Shown: positions 35,700 to 48,975, numbered from the stretch's first letter. The stretch: DNA of 64,000 nt from Artocarpus heterophyllus (GCA_025403435.1 CM046341.1:3047183-3111182), one strand, 5' to 3'. The notes: generated by a model from the sequence alone, not told the origin. Program-made: numbers and translations.

Positions 35700-36094
35700 C
35701 GCTAACTACTATTGATGATATGATAAGATGGTGGTGAAACGTTGCAGAAATGAACAAAAATGTTTTTCTAATTTGGCAAACATTCACTGTTTTTTCATAG
35801 AAAATTTAAAGCCAAACTATTCAAGGTGTAGCTATAGCTAAAGAAGAGTAGGTTGAGGAAGAGCGGTTCCTCGGTTTGACAGTCAGATTGTGATGAGATG
35901 TTGAAACCTTGCAGAAATCCCACTTTCCTGCTCTCTGTGCTTTGTTCCTTTTTAACTACTGAGACCATCACAACAAGCACAGAGTCTATATAAATGGACT
36001 AAAATTGTTCTCCAGCTTCTATATTGCTGCACTTCCTTTTGCTTTCTTTTTAGTAGTTCTTTCAAGATCTCTCTCTCTCTCTCTCTCTCTCTAA
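34670..36094. other. Spacer between kinase and Cys/Pro/Gly-rich gene
   Basis: It holds the kinase 3' untranslated region, a MITE copy at 35092-35230 and a (TTA)n run at about 35667-35699. Just before the next gene there is TCTATATAAATGG near 35985 as a likely TATA box, and a (CT)n tract at 36068-36092 immediately before the ATG, a common plant leader feature. Confidence 0.5.
35092..35230. mobile_element. MITE copy, main local family (degraded ends)
   Basis: Two family cores, GCATATTAGAGCTTTACACT and GCATATGAGAGCTTTATACT, are separated by a T-rich spacer. The element begins near GGTTAGAACC and ends near GGGTAGAACC, but the terminal GGGTGTTTGG boxes are not preserved. Confidence 0.55.
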
Positions 36095-38094
36095 ATGAGG
36101 CTGCCTCCACCCGGCGGACCTGGTGGGGGCCCTTCGCTTGCTGGAAGACCTGGTGGCCCTTTCGGTGGCTTATGCGATACCATATCTTCCTGGTTTGTGT
36201 TAAAAAGTCCCACATTTGTATTTCTTAATTCTTAATCAATGCATCACAAATAACAAGGTTGTAAATATTCATTTTTCGTTCATAAGGATATAGTGCAAAC
36301 TGCCAAAAATGGGTTGCTCTATGTAGTTTCAAAATTTTCTAGATATCATAACAAAGCAAACCTGAAGAAATTGTAAAATTGAGTAGAAATTATAAGCGAA
36401 AATTGTAGTTGAGTTAAGGCTGGCCATTCGGGTTCGGGTCGGGTTGAGCCCTTATATAAACAACCAACACGTCAACCCGAACTCAACCCGTGACCTGACG
36501 GGTCAAAAAAACCTCAACCCGGACACGACTTGACGTGTAGATGGGTTGACCCGACCCGACCCGTGCAACATGTCAATATGCTACTTTGTGTATGTTCGTG
36601 TTGACACGACACACTGACATGCTAAACCCGATAGACCTGCAACACGATAGACCTAACAATAAGCCTATAAAATAAACAATAACTCAACAAAACAAAACCA
36701 TCAAAAAAGTTAACAAAACTTTGTATAAGTTTAACAAAAACAAATATGCTAGAAATTAGAATCATGTCAAGTTGGATATACAACAAATGTTAGACTAATT
36801 TGACACATTAAAATTATTTTCAAGTTATATGGATTACATTAATGTCACACGAGTTCAATTTGGATTACACGGGTTGATTAACAATTTTCAAGTTAATTTT
36901 CAGGTCAACCTTATTTCGACACATTTTTGACGGGTTATTTCGGATTGACCCGAACCTAACCTGTTTTTTGTGCAGATCAGATGAGTTCGACCCAATTTCA
37001 ACCTGAGGTCTATTTTTTCAACCCTAACCCGTATTTTTTGTGTTGAGTTGGTGTCTTATCATTGTATCGTGACTTAAATTATCGGCCCTAAGTTGAGGGG
37101 TTAAAGTGATTGATGGAGCTCCTTTTGAAGTGCATTTTAAGCAAAGCACGTATTGGGATTTGCAAAAGAAAGCGAAATCTAAAATCTTATCATAAAGAGG
37201 GGAAAAAAAAGTTGTTGGAGTGTGAACTTATTCACCTTTATTACGAAATATGTGTTTTTTTTTTTTTTTTATTTTCGGGGAAATCTAAAGGAGCAAGGTA
37301 TCTCTAGATTTATGTATAGACACAACAAATCGTTTTTTTAGATGGTATTTGATAAAAATGGTTTAAATTATTTTTTCAGTAATAAATAGTGTAAAACTCT
37401 CATATGTTACAGTAACAATAAAAAAAAATCGTTACGGTGTAAACTCTTACATACTACAGTAAAAATAATTTTAACCAATAGTTCTAACCACCTTGCCAAA
37501 TATCTTATTAGTAAACTTAGTTAAAACTTAAATTTAGAATGATTTTAATAGTATTATGTGAGAGCTTTACTTTATAGCAAACTTTTTTTTACACTATAAT
37601 ATGTGACAACTTTATATTGTAGTAATTAGAATAATATTTTTGAAACCATGTATAAATTTGCCTCACAAAGTATTAAAAATGTTAAATTAAGTACACATAT
37701 TCTCTATCTTTTTTTCCCTTTGTTTCTCTGAAAACACGCAAACCAATAATTAAACTTTTTCTATATCCATGGCAGCGTATACTTGTTGTGCTGTTGCTGG
37801 TTGCTACAAGACTGCTTCGGTGATCCTTCTGGGCCTCCTGCAGGCCCACCCGCAGTTGGGCCTACTGCTCTACCTGGCCCACCTCTACTTCCTACTCCTG
37901 GGCCGCCTGGACTCCGGGAGGCCCACCAGGTCCTCCTGGTCCAGGAGGGCCACTACCTCCTGGGCCCCCAGGAGGGCTACCAGGTCCTCCTGGGCCTCCT
38001 GGAGGCCCACCACGATTTTAATTTCCGACGGCTTTTATCCTCGAAACGGTTTTTCCTTGGGATATTTCTACATACCCAATCTGCCATGCTTTGA
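36095..38094 (+). CDS. Small Cys/Pro/Gly-rich protein, probable frameshift in tail
   Basis: Exon 1 (36095-36192) reads MRLPPPGGPGGGPSLAGRPG...GGLCDTISS and has a GT donor. Exon 2 starts at 37776 and continues CVYLLCCCWLLQDCFG, the Cys-rich core of small plant proteins I have seen but cannot name. A Pro/Gly-rich stretch follows. After PTPGPPG (near 37912) the open frame changes to a Leu/His-rich tail and ends at 38094 (138 residues in all). The other frame from 37913 reads GGPPGPPGPGGPLPPGPPGG and continues collagen-like to a stop at 38019-38021. A single lost base near 37912 explains this; the unshifted protein would be 114 residues. So the gene is either recently broken, or the base is a sequence error in GC-rich DNA. 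The 1.58-kb intron holds a hAT-like element. Function is unknown; the Cys cluster may be palmitoylated or membrane-associated. Confidence 0.7.
36415..37090. mobile_element. Non-autonomous hAT-like element, 676 bp
   Basis: Flanking 8-bp repeats AGTTGAGT (36407-36414) and AGTTGAGG (37091-37098) match at seven positions. The ends TAAGGCTGGCC and CGGCCCTA are imperfectly inverted. Near the ends are many GGGTTGACCCGACCCG and CAACCCGAACTCAACCCG motifs, a hallmark of a widespread plant hAT-type non-autonomous family. It lies within the intron of the Cys/Pro/Gly-rich gene; no transposase is visible. Confidence 0.75.
37341..37508. mobile_element. MITE copy, main local family
   Basis: Starts GATGGTATTTGATAA and ends CCTTGCCAAATATC. 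The interior has GTGTAAAACTCTCATATGTT and GTGTAAACTCTTACATACT, inverse family cores. A second, end-less copy with cores in the other orientation follows at about 37530-37645. Both are in the intron of the Cys/Pro/Gly-rich gene. Confidence 0.6.
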
Positions 38095-41000
38095 TCCAAA
38101 GTTCATTCACGGTATGGAATGCTGAAAATATCTAATCCAATAAATAATGTTAGATATTTTCCTTTTGTTAAAAAGAAAAAAAGGTTTATCATGTTAAGAA
38201 ATAAGAAACTTTTTTTTTTCCCGTCGTTGCTTGATGAAATAATTTATCATAAAAACACAATTTCTTCTCTCTCTCTCTCTTTGCCTTTTTCCCTATCGTA
38301 TATGTATTCTGATTATTTTGGCGAGCAAAGAGAAAATACTACAAGCATTCAGAATAAAGTGTGAGAATTTGTATTTGTGCTACTAAGGAAATAAATGTTT
38401 AAATGTTATTAGTATGTTTTTAAGCCCAAAACTAGTGATTATCATGATCACTATCTCATTTTCCAATCACTTGTACTTCCAAGGCAAAAGATCTACTCCT
38501 TCACAATTTTGCACAGTAAACTGGCAAATATCTAATCTATCCAAAATTTATAGAAATAACAAATGCCCAAAAGATAGAAATTTCTAAAATCCTCCTCCAA
38601 AAAATGAAAAAAAAAATCTTTTAAAAAAAGAAAAAGTACTAATAGGAAAAGAGGGTGGGATGGGCCCTACACTGATCAAAATTGAAGGGGATGATAACAA
38701 GTGTGTTACAGTGATGGTAAGAACATAAATATAAAAATTACCCAAGTGGAAAAATTGAACAGTTAATTATTACAACCCAAGATTATTGATTACAATATAG
38801 GGAGATTCCAGCACTCAACTTTGTTGTTCTTCTAATCAGTCAAGGTTCACTGCGCACAGATATGACTTGTCCAAACATGTCCAAAATGTGTCAAATAATG
38901 AGAAGAAAAAATGGACCTAAATGATCTAAAAATGCCAAATTGTTGACAAGGCCTCGTTTCTTTTCTAGATTCTTTGGAATGGGAAAAATAAAATAAAGAA
39001 AGAGATTTCTCAACTTTCTTTTACCTGCCTCTTTTTTTGGTTTGACATACTTTTTTACAACTTGGATTGCGGAAGAAGAGAGAGAGGGAAAAAGAAAAAG
39101 ATGGGAGATCATCTAAGCAAAGGCAAGAATAGAATTAAGGTGTGTTTGTTTCGTGATTTGAATTACGGTTTAAATTATTTTATTATAGTATTTTCTCTCA
39201 CAAAAATTTAAATCTTCATTCAAATAATATTTAAGAAGTATCACTGTTTGACATCTCAGAAGTTCTCTTGTCCGTTAAAATTTTAGCCATGCAAAAATGG
39301 AAAAAAAAAAAAAAAAAAACACACAAATAACACTGAGCTGAAAGGTGGTAGACTGGACTTTACAAGAAAGACCCAAATAAGATGCCTATTAATGTTTGGC
39401 ACCAAAGAGTTTACATATCATAAAGTACATGATAATATGTATAGATAAAAATGAAAATATGGATATTTATAAAAATATAAAAAGAGCTTACATATCATAA
39501 AATACATGATCATATATATAGATAAAAATAAAAATATCGATATCTATAAAAATATTAGTATTTAAATTTTATGAAAATATTAACAAAAATATACATCGAC
39601 ATTGGTAAAAATTGACACAAAATACGAGAAATTATTTTAAAATACTTTATATTTGGAGGAGACTTTGAAAAACTTTAAAATTGTTAATAACATATAATTT
39701 AGATGAAACTCTCAACCAAAATATTAAAAATATAATAAATATGAATTGTAAGAATTTATCAAAATATGATAAACGATAAGTATATAATCTCAAATTGATT
39801 AAATAGTTAAAGGTCAACTTAATACAAGTACTTTACATGTATATATATTTTCATACAATATAAGAAAAGATTATTCCATAAAGAGCTTCTAAAAGATTCA
39901 AAAGTATTTGGAATACTTTCTTGATTTAAATAATATTGATACCAAGACATGAAGTTTGAATAGTTTTTATATAATTCTGAGCTTGCCGTGTATATCTTTT
40001 GTTCCCTACCCATTACCTCTTCATTATAGCAAATTACAAGTTAACCGAATTGCGAAGAAGTAAGAAACAATACCTAGTTGTTCACTTCTCTAGTTTTTCC
40101 TCAGTTTTATTATCCTTCAAATTTAGCCATCCTATTATATAAAGTTCATCATAATTCAAAAGACTACAGACTGCATATAAAAAGTAAGTAAAAAAGCATG
40201 GATTTTATAATATTGAAAAGTAAAATTATAAAAGACTATATTAAAAAAATAAATAAATAAGACATGAATTTTATAGCATTTTAAATGTAAATTAAAAAAA
40301 GAAGTATAAAGCATTGATATTTTACCGATATTTCTGCAAAAATTTCTATAAAAATTTTCAATATCTTGTTTTTTAACACTACAGTCGAAAACTAATATTT
40401 CCATCATAATATCTATATCCGCATATATTTGCAAAGAAATTTTTAAATATTCTACGAAAAGAATACGTTACTCCTCTTTATGTATTGATACTTTCAAAAT
40501 GTGGAAATCTTTGAGAAAATATGGATGGAAATATCAATTTTTCAACCCTTGATGTGGATCAGATATGTCCATTGCTTTAAGGGAAAGCGGTTAATTTCAA
40601 CATACATATCTTAAATAGGAAATAAGGAAACCAAAGGATATACATACATTATTTCTTTGTTTTTCCCCTTTAAAACCAAGTCATCCTTCAATTACACAAC
40701 CTTCAAAAATTCAAATGGTATAGAAACACCTCCAATAGATTAGTGCAACAATAAGGATACATTTTCTTATTCTCCTATCGAGATGCATCGATAGTCCAAT
40801 CAAGACTCATGCCTGACTAATATGTTGTGTGACATTGCATCTATAGTGACTTGAGTGAAAATTGAGCCTATATTTTAAGTAAAATTGAGTCAAGTTCTCC
40901 CTATTTTATTGATAGTCCTAAAATTCTCAAAATAATGAATGAAATGGGGCAGAATGACAACAATGATTTTTTTTAATTTAACAAAAAAAAAAGAAAAAAA

Positions 41001-43105
41001 AGTATAGAAACTGACAAAATAAACCTAGAAAATATGGTAGAGAAGGCAGCTGTTTGGTTTGGTTCTTGATAGACTTCTTTTGCGTGACTTTTAATGGTTG
41101 GCAACAATCATCTATCATCAATAAGAAGAGCAAAACACCAAAAACTCATGGCACAAGTGGGGCAAAGCTAGAGAAGTTGGAAAATATCAAAAGCAGACAA
41201 AAAAAGGCCAAAACAGCTGCAAAATTTCCTTGGCTGAAACTGCATGGAAAATAATACCATTTATTGAAGAAACTCAACCATAGAATGGAATGCACCTAAC
41301 CTCTTTTTTGTTGGGTCACTTTCAAAATAATGGTTAAAGCACTTGGAAATAAAATTTTTAAAAAATATTTACACGGTTACAATTTTTTAGCACATGGGTT
41401 TTGCTTATTTAATGCAAAATGCCATAATCTAGAGACTTGTGCTAACTACCTGCCATATGATGAGTTGCTTCTTTCTTCAACTGCTCAATTTATCTTCTTC
41501 AAAATGATTAGGGACTCGAGCTGAGAATATTGACTTGGTTTATTTTCTTTCAATTTTCTAATGTTAGGTGGTGCCAAAATTCAAAGGGGTATAAATCACA
41601 TGATTATTTGGGGCAAAAAAAAAAAGGAGAGAGAGAGAGAAGGGACTTGCATAAAAAGATGTTAGTAAGTTGTTGGAGGATTAAAAACAAAGAAAACATG
41701 GAATTTGATAAGTTTTGACGTGAACAAATTATCAGTCAAGTGGGTAATTTGAGATTTTGTAAAATGGGCAAACAACATCACAGAAAGGCCTTGGGAGTAA
41801 ATTCTAACCCAGCTACTTCTAATCTTACCCATTTGGGTCTTTCCTCCAAAACATCCAAAAACAGCAATTAGGTTGTTTGAAAACTCGATTAAGCCAATGA
41901 TTTATAAATTTTACGAAAGAAAACATGCTATCTGTATTTTGAAACTGGCTTTCAAAATACCCTTTATAAATACGTTGGAAGCACAAACAAAATAAACATT
42001 AGTTTTTCAAGAACAAAATTTAGACAACCAAGAACATAACATAGTATATAATATCTATTTCTTATCCACAAAATCTGAATCTCTCTTGTTCAAGAGAGAG
42101 AGAGGAGTCTAATGTGGTGTGCAATCAAAGGGAGAGAAAATCCAATTCCAATCTAATTAAAAAAAAAAAAACCAGAAATCTTATTATTAACCCATATAAG
42201 CAATCTTATTGTTAATAAAATAATAAAACCTAATATAAAAAATACACTATATATTATTAGACTGAGACCTAAACTTTTGTAAGTAATAAGGCCTCATAGG
42301 GTGGAAAAGTTTTTTCTTAAGGAGTATATTAATATAATGAGGTCCAATAATTTCTTATGAAAATTTATCCATAGCAATATTATTTATCCTTGGGAACTCT
42401 ATGGACTATGGGATTTATTGGCAGTGCATGATTTTATTTTATTTTATTTTTTAAAGGATAATTGTGTTCTAAGTTAAGGATTTACATGCACCTAATTCAT
42501 GGGTTTTTATTCCTCAAAAAAAATCATGGGTTTTTGAAAGGATAACTTTATTTACCAGTGAATCGGTTTGCGATCGAGGTTAAATGTTTTCATATAATAA
42601 GATCGTTCTCATCAATTTTAGAGGTAGTATATAATTTTAAATGTTAGATTTAAGTCAAAATCATATTAAAATACATCAGCTGAAATTCTTCTTATTCTTA
42701 TTAGTAAAAAAATTGTAAGTACATTAAAAATTTAAAACAACAAAATAATAGTTTGTGATCTAATATTTTTATTCTGATAACAATTTTATTTTTTATTATT
42801 GGTGATGATGATAAATAGCATTACTCTTTGCATGTAGATAGAACCAAGGTCATATCAAAACCATCGTTGTCCCACCTTTAATTAAGGTTTCCAAATTTAT
42901 TATTATTATTATTATTCTCTTTTGTAGCTTAAAAAGAAGTAAGACTTGGTTTAGCACAATTTTTTTTTTTTTTTAGCCAGGATCTCAACTATAATATATG
43001 TTTAGTCCCTATTTGAATCTTAAAAGTAAGACTTAAAAAAGTGTTGATATAGACTAGAGACGCAAAGTATAGTCTGGGAATAAGATTAAAAGACAACTTG
43101 AATAC

Positions 43106-43139
<34 letters not shown>

Positions 43140-44303
43140 ATTTATATATTTACATATTTTTGCTAATGAGGACAACTTGAAAATAATTGATTTCTCAAAG
43201 TCCCTTGTCACAATGATTTAAAAGGTTGGCCACTCGACACTTGTCACTTGGAGAATGTCAAAAGTTTTTTTTTTCCCTGTTAATATTTCCACAAGGTTGG
43301 GATAATTCTTACACATGAAACTATATGTTTAATTTCCATGCAATAATTATCCTCAAAACTTTCACTTATAATCGTAATATAAGTTTTATTGTTTTGATAA
43401 TTTAGTCTTACAATTAAAATGATTAAATTTCATCCCTAAATTTTTATGCCACGTGTCCATGTTTAGTTTTGGGGCAATTATACGTAGATTATATCAAAAA
43501 AAAAAGATGCATACATTTTAGAAGTAGAAATATATACACAATTATCCTCTTACAGTTGTGGATAACTTCAGAGTTCAAAGTCTAATAGAGTGTTTGGAAA
43601 GGTGGTAGAAATCAGTAGTAGGAACCACTTTTATTGTAGAATATGAGAGTTTTACACTGTAGCATATTTTTTTTATTGTTACTGTAGCATATGAGAGCTT
43701 TAGACTGTTCATAACTGAGATTATGGTGAAAATTAAATGGTTCCTACCACTGCCAAACACCACTAAAACAATGAATCTTAGAATTAAATAATAAAGAGAA
43801 CTATGAATTTGTCCTCAAATCAAGACAGAAATTGATAATTTTCTTATTTTTTATAGAACAGAGACAGAAATTAATAATTTCTTATTTTTTTATAGGACAC
43901 AGATTAATAATTGAGAAAGAAAGATTGTTTGTTTCCTAGCAAAGGTCACATGGTTACGACACTACTCTATCCACTAAACAATTACATTAGAGATATATGA
44001 TTATTTATATTTTTATTACCAAAAAAAAAAAAAAGATTCTTCAGAGTTTAGTTTTAAATGGGACAAGACAAGTCTATTATTTTAATGACCTTTCTCTTTA
44101 TTGCCACCTGTTGAACACAACCAATCACATGGGTCCAATCCAATCCAACCATTATTTTAAAGACTAGGAAAAAAAACAAAAAAAAACCCCAAAAGGGTTT
44201 CTAGTCAGAGACTCAAAATGGATAAATTTAGGTTGGACTAGGTGAAAATTTTAAAAAATAAAAATAAAAAAAAAATCATGCACCTCAACTTTATAATAGA
44301 ATG
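38095..44303. other. Long AT-rich spacer, no gene recognised
   Basis: Six kilobases without credible coding. Seen: a diverged tandem doubling of a roughly 70-bp unit (ACATATCATAAAGTACATGA ...) at about 39410-39560; simple runs such as AG tracts at 41622-41640, TTA near 42896 and (TA)n/(TG)n at 43106-43140; and a MITE at 43588-43763. Short frames at 39819-40434 and 41054-41718 are low-complexity and lack family signatures. Confidence 0.5.
43588..43763. mobile_element. MITE copy, main local family (best-preserved ends)
   Basis: GAGTGTTTGG...GGTGGTAG at the left and CTACCACTGCCAAACACCAC at the right form inverted ends. Two cores, GAATATGAGAGTTTTACACT and GCATATGAGAGCTTTAGACT, occupy the interior. 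The flanks are TA-rich and the target site is not certain. Confidence 0.7.
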
Positions 44304-44312
44304 ACACGTGGC
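44304..44312 (+). promoter_or_regulatory. G-box/ABRE upstream of BAM9
   Basis: ACACGTGGC, the classic abscisic-acid response element with a G-box core, lies about 440 bp before the BAM9 start codon. A TATA-like CTATATATG lies at about 44473-44481. The motif is seen directly; its use by bZIP factors at this gene is inferred. Confidence 0.45.
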
Positions 44313-44749
44313 GAATTCCATTTGGTTTTTTAAAAAAGTAAAAATAAAATAGCAAAATAATCCAATAGTCCCAGGAAAAAAAAAAAAAAAAACTCGTTTC
44401 AGGGTTTATTTTTTTGTTTTTTGTTTTTGCAAATATATATATTTTATTATTTTTTTTCTTCTGTTTTTTTTCCCTATATATGAGAAAGTCCCTAAATTTC
44501 CTTCTTCACAAGACACTCTTATTTCGTCAGTGTTTTTAAAAATTAAAAAACTTTCAATTTTTTTCGTGAAAACTTTTTGCAGAAAACAAAAATCTTTCAA
44601 TCTTTCATTCAATTTCTTTTGTTTTCTGGAAAGAAGTTTTAATTTGAATTTTGTATCTTTTTGTGAAGATTCTGAATTTTTTTCCTTCTTAATTTCTTTG
44701 AAAAAAAAGAAGATAAATAGTAAAAAAAAAAAAAAAAAAATCGTCGAAA

Positions 44750-47263
44750 ATGGAGGTCTCTGTGATTGGGAGCTCTCAGGCGAAGGTTGGACGGGCAGAG
44801 TTGGCGTACAGGGAGCTAGGGTTTTGTAGCTCGAAGGCTCATGGTGAAAAGGCGCTGAATTCGAGGGCGAATTTGTGCTTTTCCACGCCTGGCTCAAGGT
44901 GGAAGAACGCCCGGCTTCGATTATCTCCGATGGCCGTACAATCGGAGCCTGTACGGCGCAAGGAAGTTTCTGGAAGATCCAAATCGGTGAGTGTCTGTGT
45001 TGTTGTTGTTATTGTTGTTTGGTATCTGAGAAATTGGAGGACCAGGAAATAGAAGGATAAGTAAGAAAAGCAATGTTAGATCTTTTGTTCATCCAAACCT
45101 TTTTTGCCAAAATTTTTTGATGAATTTTGTATTTTCTTGGGAATTAAACACGGAAAGATTGTAAATTCGAAGCAAGAAACATGCATATTGTAGATTGAAT
45201 TGCGAAAGGTGGACTTAGGAGCTGTGGATTTGGATTTATTTTTAGTTTTTAGGGGTTATTTATTATTATTTTCCTGACTCGGGATTTACAAGCTAGTTTC
45301 ATAATGAGCTAGCTCTTGCCGTAAGAAGAAAACCACAATCTTTCTATATATATGTGTGTGTGTATATATATATAATCTTTCTCTTGCATGTGCTTGCATT
45401 TGTTGTGCATCTTGTAGAGTGATGTTGACTGTTAGCATCTACAGGATTTGTAACGAAATGTAAAGCTAAGAGTTTTGAGGTTGGGAATTTTTAGAGAGAT
45501 TAGAGATCATTTTTGTCTGACCTCAGTGGTTGTGATGGTTATTCAAGCGTGTTTTCAGATGAAAAAACTTGGCCCTATAATCTTGATGCTTATTGTTGCT
45601 GAAAGGGCAGCCTCAAATTTCAATTTGGCGACCAAGTTTTTAGGTCTCTCAGTGTTCAACATCTAGATGAGCATTTTGAACTCATGAACTGAAATGTTAA
45701 TATGCTTCAAAAGCTTCCTGAATTATATTCCTTTTATTAGTATTATATTATGCTTGAAGAAGTTTGCAATTTAGTAACTTTTTTTTTTTTTTTTGGGTGC
45801 ACTTTGAAGGATGGTGTGAGGTTATTTGTTGGACTGCCCTTGGATGTAGTTTCGGACTCTAATACAATAAACCATGCAAAAGCAATTGCTGCTGGACTAA
45901 AGGCACTGAAGCTATTAGGCATTGAAGGTGTTGAGCTCCCAGTTTGGTGGGGAATAGTTGAGAAAGAAGGGATTGGGAAATACGAGTGGTCGGGCTACCA
46001 AGCTGTTGCGGAGATGGTTGAGAATACGGGTCTCAAGCTTCATGTATCACTTTGTTTCCATGGATCTAAACAACCAAAAATCTCACTGCCCCAGTGGGTG
46101 TGCCGGATTCGTGAATCTGAGCCTACTATCTTCTTTACAGATAGGTCAGGGCAGCATTACGAAGAGTGCTTATCATTAGCTGTTGATGATCTTCCTGTTC
46201 TTGATGGAAAAACTCCAGTTCAAGTTTACCACGAATTTTGTGAGAGCTTCAAGTCTTCGTTCATGTCTTGCTTGGGTTCCACAATAGATGTAAGGATATG
46301 AATCTTGGGACTCTAATAGAATCCCCTTTGTTTATATGTTATTGACACCGTGTGGCTCCTTTTTGCTAATTTCAGGGAATCTCCATGGGCTTAGGCCCTG
46401 ATGGTGAGCTCCGATATCCTTCTCACCGCCAGACAGCAAAGGGCAGTACAATCCCTGGAGTTGGAGAATTCCAGTGTTATGACAAGAACATGCTTAGTAA
46501 TTTGAAGCAGCACGCTGAAGCATCAGGAAATCCCTTATGGGGACTTGGTGGTCCCCACGATGCTCCCAGCTATGACCAGTCGCCGCACTCAACCCATTTC
46601 TTCAAGGACCATGGGGGATCATGGGAATCTCCCTATGGTGACTTTTTCCTATCGTGGTACTCAAACCAACTTGTAGATCACGGCAATCGTCTCCTTTCCA
46701 TGGCTTCCTCGCTTTTTGAGGACACCGGGGTGGCAATTCACGGAAAAGTGCCGCTTATGCACTCATGGTATGGAACCAGGTCTCACCCTTCTGAGCTGAC
46801 TTCAGGGTTCTACAATACATGCCTTAGAGATGGTTATGAAGCTGTGGCGCAGATGTTTGCAAGCAATTCATGCAAAATGATATTGCCCGGAATGGACCTA
46901 TCAGACAACCACCAGCCCCGGGATTCTCTTTCAAGCCCCGAGTTGTTGCTTAAACAAATCAGGACAGCTTGCAGGAAGCATGGGGTTGAGGTTTGTGGAC
47001 AGAACTCATCAGTTTCAAATGCTCCTGATGGCTTTGAACAGATCAAGAAAAATTTGTCGGGTGAAAATTTGATCAACTTGTTCACTTATCAGAGAATGGG
47101 AGCGTATTTCTTCTCGCCGGAGCATTTCCCGTCGTTCACGAAGTTTGTTCGGAGTCTTCATCAACCGCAATTACATTCGGATGATCTGCTAAGAGAGGAG
47201 GAAGAAGTTGTGGAGACTGTACCTATGACTTCAGAATCGAGCGTCAACATGCAAGCTGCTTAG
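44750..47263 (+). CDS. BAM9: Inactive beta-amylase 9, chloroplastic
   Basis: Three exons (44750-44986, 45810-46289, 46376-47263) join in frame to 534 residues, close to Arabidopsis BAM9 (At5g18670, about 536). The N-terminus MEVSVIGSSQAKVGRAELAY is the conserved BAM9 start and leads a plastid transit region. The glycosyl hydrolase family 14 domain begins at DGVRLFVGLPLD (about residue 80). The first catalytic glutamate is kept (GPDGELRYPS, Glu about 250). The second is replaced: LPGMDLSDNHQ has Asp (about 413) where active enzymes have LEMRD-type Glu. The flexible loop GGNVGD of active enzymes is also absent (CFHGSKQPKISLPQW). Loss of hydrolysis is therefore expected; known BAM9 proteins are regulators of starch breakdown rather than hydrolases. 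The 3' end is acidic and variable (REEEEVVETV). Confidence 0.96.
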
Positions 47264-48975
47264 TAAGAATTAGAAATATGTTCACGTAAATACGGAATGT
47301 ATATTCTATCATTGTATTGCAAGTGAAGAAAAGCTTTTTTAGACAAAGCATACCGAACAAGGAATAGCAAACCAGACAAGCATTTCCTAGTATTTTACTC
47401 TTGAAAATTATGTGTGTATTATGTAAACACGTGAGCGTGTCCAGTTTTATAAGGATTGTGAAGTTCTGTGTACTTTCTTTATGGCGTGGACTGCTTCTTC
47501 TGCTTCTTCTTCTTCTTCTTCTTCTTCTTCCTTTGTTTTTTTTGGATATGCAAATTCTTGTCGACAAAGGGCACGAATAACCCCCAGAAAATTAATTAAA
47601 GACTTTGGCTTGTATTCATTCCAAAACTTCCTCCAAAAAAAACAAACAAAAACAAAAAAAAAAAAGCAAAAAGCAAAAACAAAAACAAACTTGCGAGTTC
47701 AGTGTGATTTATTTTGTTTTTTAAACGAAAAATTCTTTTTACCTTATAGGGTTACAAACCTATTACTCACAGAATAATAGTATATAATTTAAAATATAAC
47801 ATATTTTTTAGATTGAAATTTTTGTTTTATAAATAAGAAGATTTTAACTCATGGGTCAGAATAAAAGTACTCTTTTTGAACCAAGATATCATCTTTCTTT
47901 CAAAGATTTGGTCCAGCGCTTGTTGACTGTATACACAATGTCTGGCCTTTGACGTACCCTGAAATTTATGGGGATCCTCAAAAATTTTCGTGCAAAGCTA
48001 CTTTGCTTTTCAGTCGGTTTTTTCTCTTCTTTTTTCTTTTGCTGGCACTTTAGTTATTCAATGTAATGGAAAAATCTGTGCTCTTTCATTGTAATTTGTG
48101 TACGGGGGTGTTCAAAGTCAACCACATATTCTGCATTTAAACATCCAATTTTGCGCGAATTATCTAATAGGATTAGTTTAAGAAGGCATGCCATAGTTTC
48201 AGAAGAAATTTTCAAAAAATTAGCTCATTTTTTTAACCATGCAGAGTCTCGAATGAGATGTTGCAGGACTGAACGGATTGTCCTATCCATAAATCCAATA
48301 TGTATTGGATTAGAGATAAATGTCTGAAAAAAGAAAAATCCCTTTCGTCTTAAGTTTAACATGCAATGTATTTTTTAAACTAAGTCCTACTGTTTTGTTA
48401 CTTGTTAGTAACAAGGTTATATCCTTATAGGTTAAACAAGATTGCTCTTGAAAAAATAGTCTGATTTCATCTGACAAGTCCGGACTCATGAACTGAAATC
48501 ATCGGTGAATGTGGCAGCTCTGTTAATAGGGTTTACATTCTTATGCATATACCGATTAACGTATCGAATTCTGATAAGCCATATAATAGCCATGCAAATC
48601 ACAGGCAAAGGCAAATTTCTTAACATAAATTATATAGTGTTACTATGTACATCAATCAAAACAAAAAGCTTTACACCGGATCATGGATGATTTCAGTAGT
48701 CCCAGAAGTTTCTTAACTCCCTTACAATTTTCATGCCACTCTTCCCTTATAGACAATGTGGAAGTCGAATTCGCACCAAAGTAAAACCCAAAACAAAGCT
48801 AGCATTCTCTTTTGTTGCATGTCATCTGCATGACCACAAAATCTTTGCCGATCCTGCGAGAAAAGAAAAACTGGGTTAACCTGAATCATGTGAAGAAATC
48901 TTCAAATTCAATCCGAAAATGTCACAGATCTTGTAGTTGTACGGACATGTTCAAATCGGTTCTTACGTGAATCAT
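47264..48975. other. Spacer between convergent BAM9 and tubby-like gene
   Basis: It contains the BAM9 3' untranslated region, a (CTT)n run at about 47497-47530, A-rich tracts near 47636-47690 and the tubby gene 3' end. No further coding is supported; open frames such as 47244-47567 (minus) are the CTT repeat read as Arg. Confidence 0.5.

Noticed and set aside
44406..44897. 163-codon minus-strand frame
   Set aside because: It is antisense to BAM9 exon 1 and its T-rich leader, with Phe/Lys homopolymer text.
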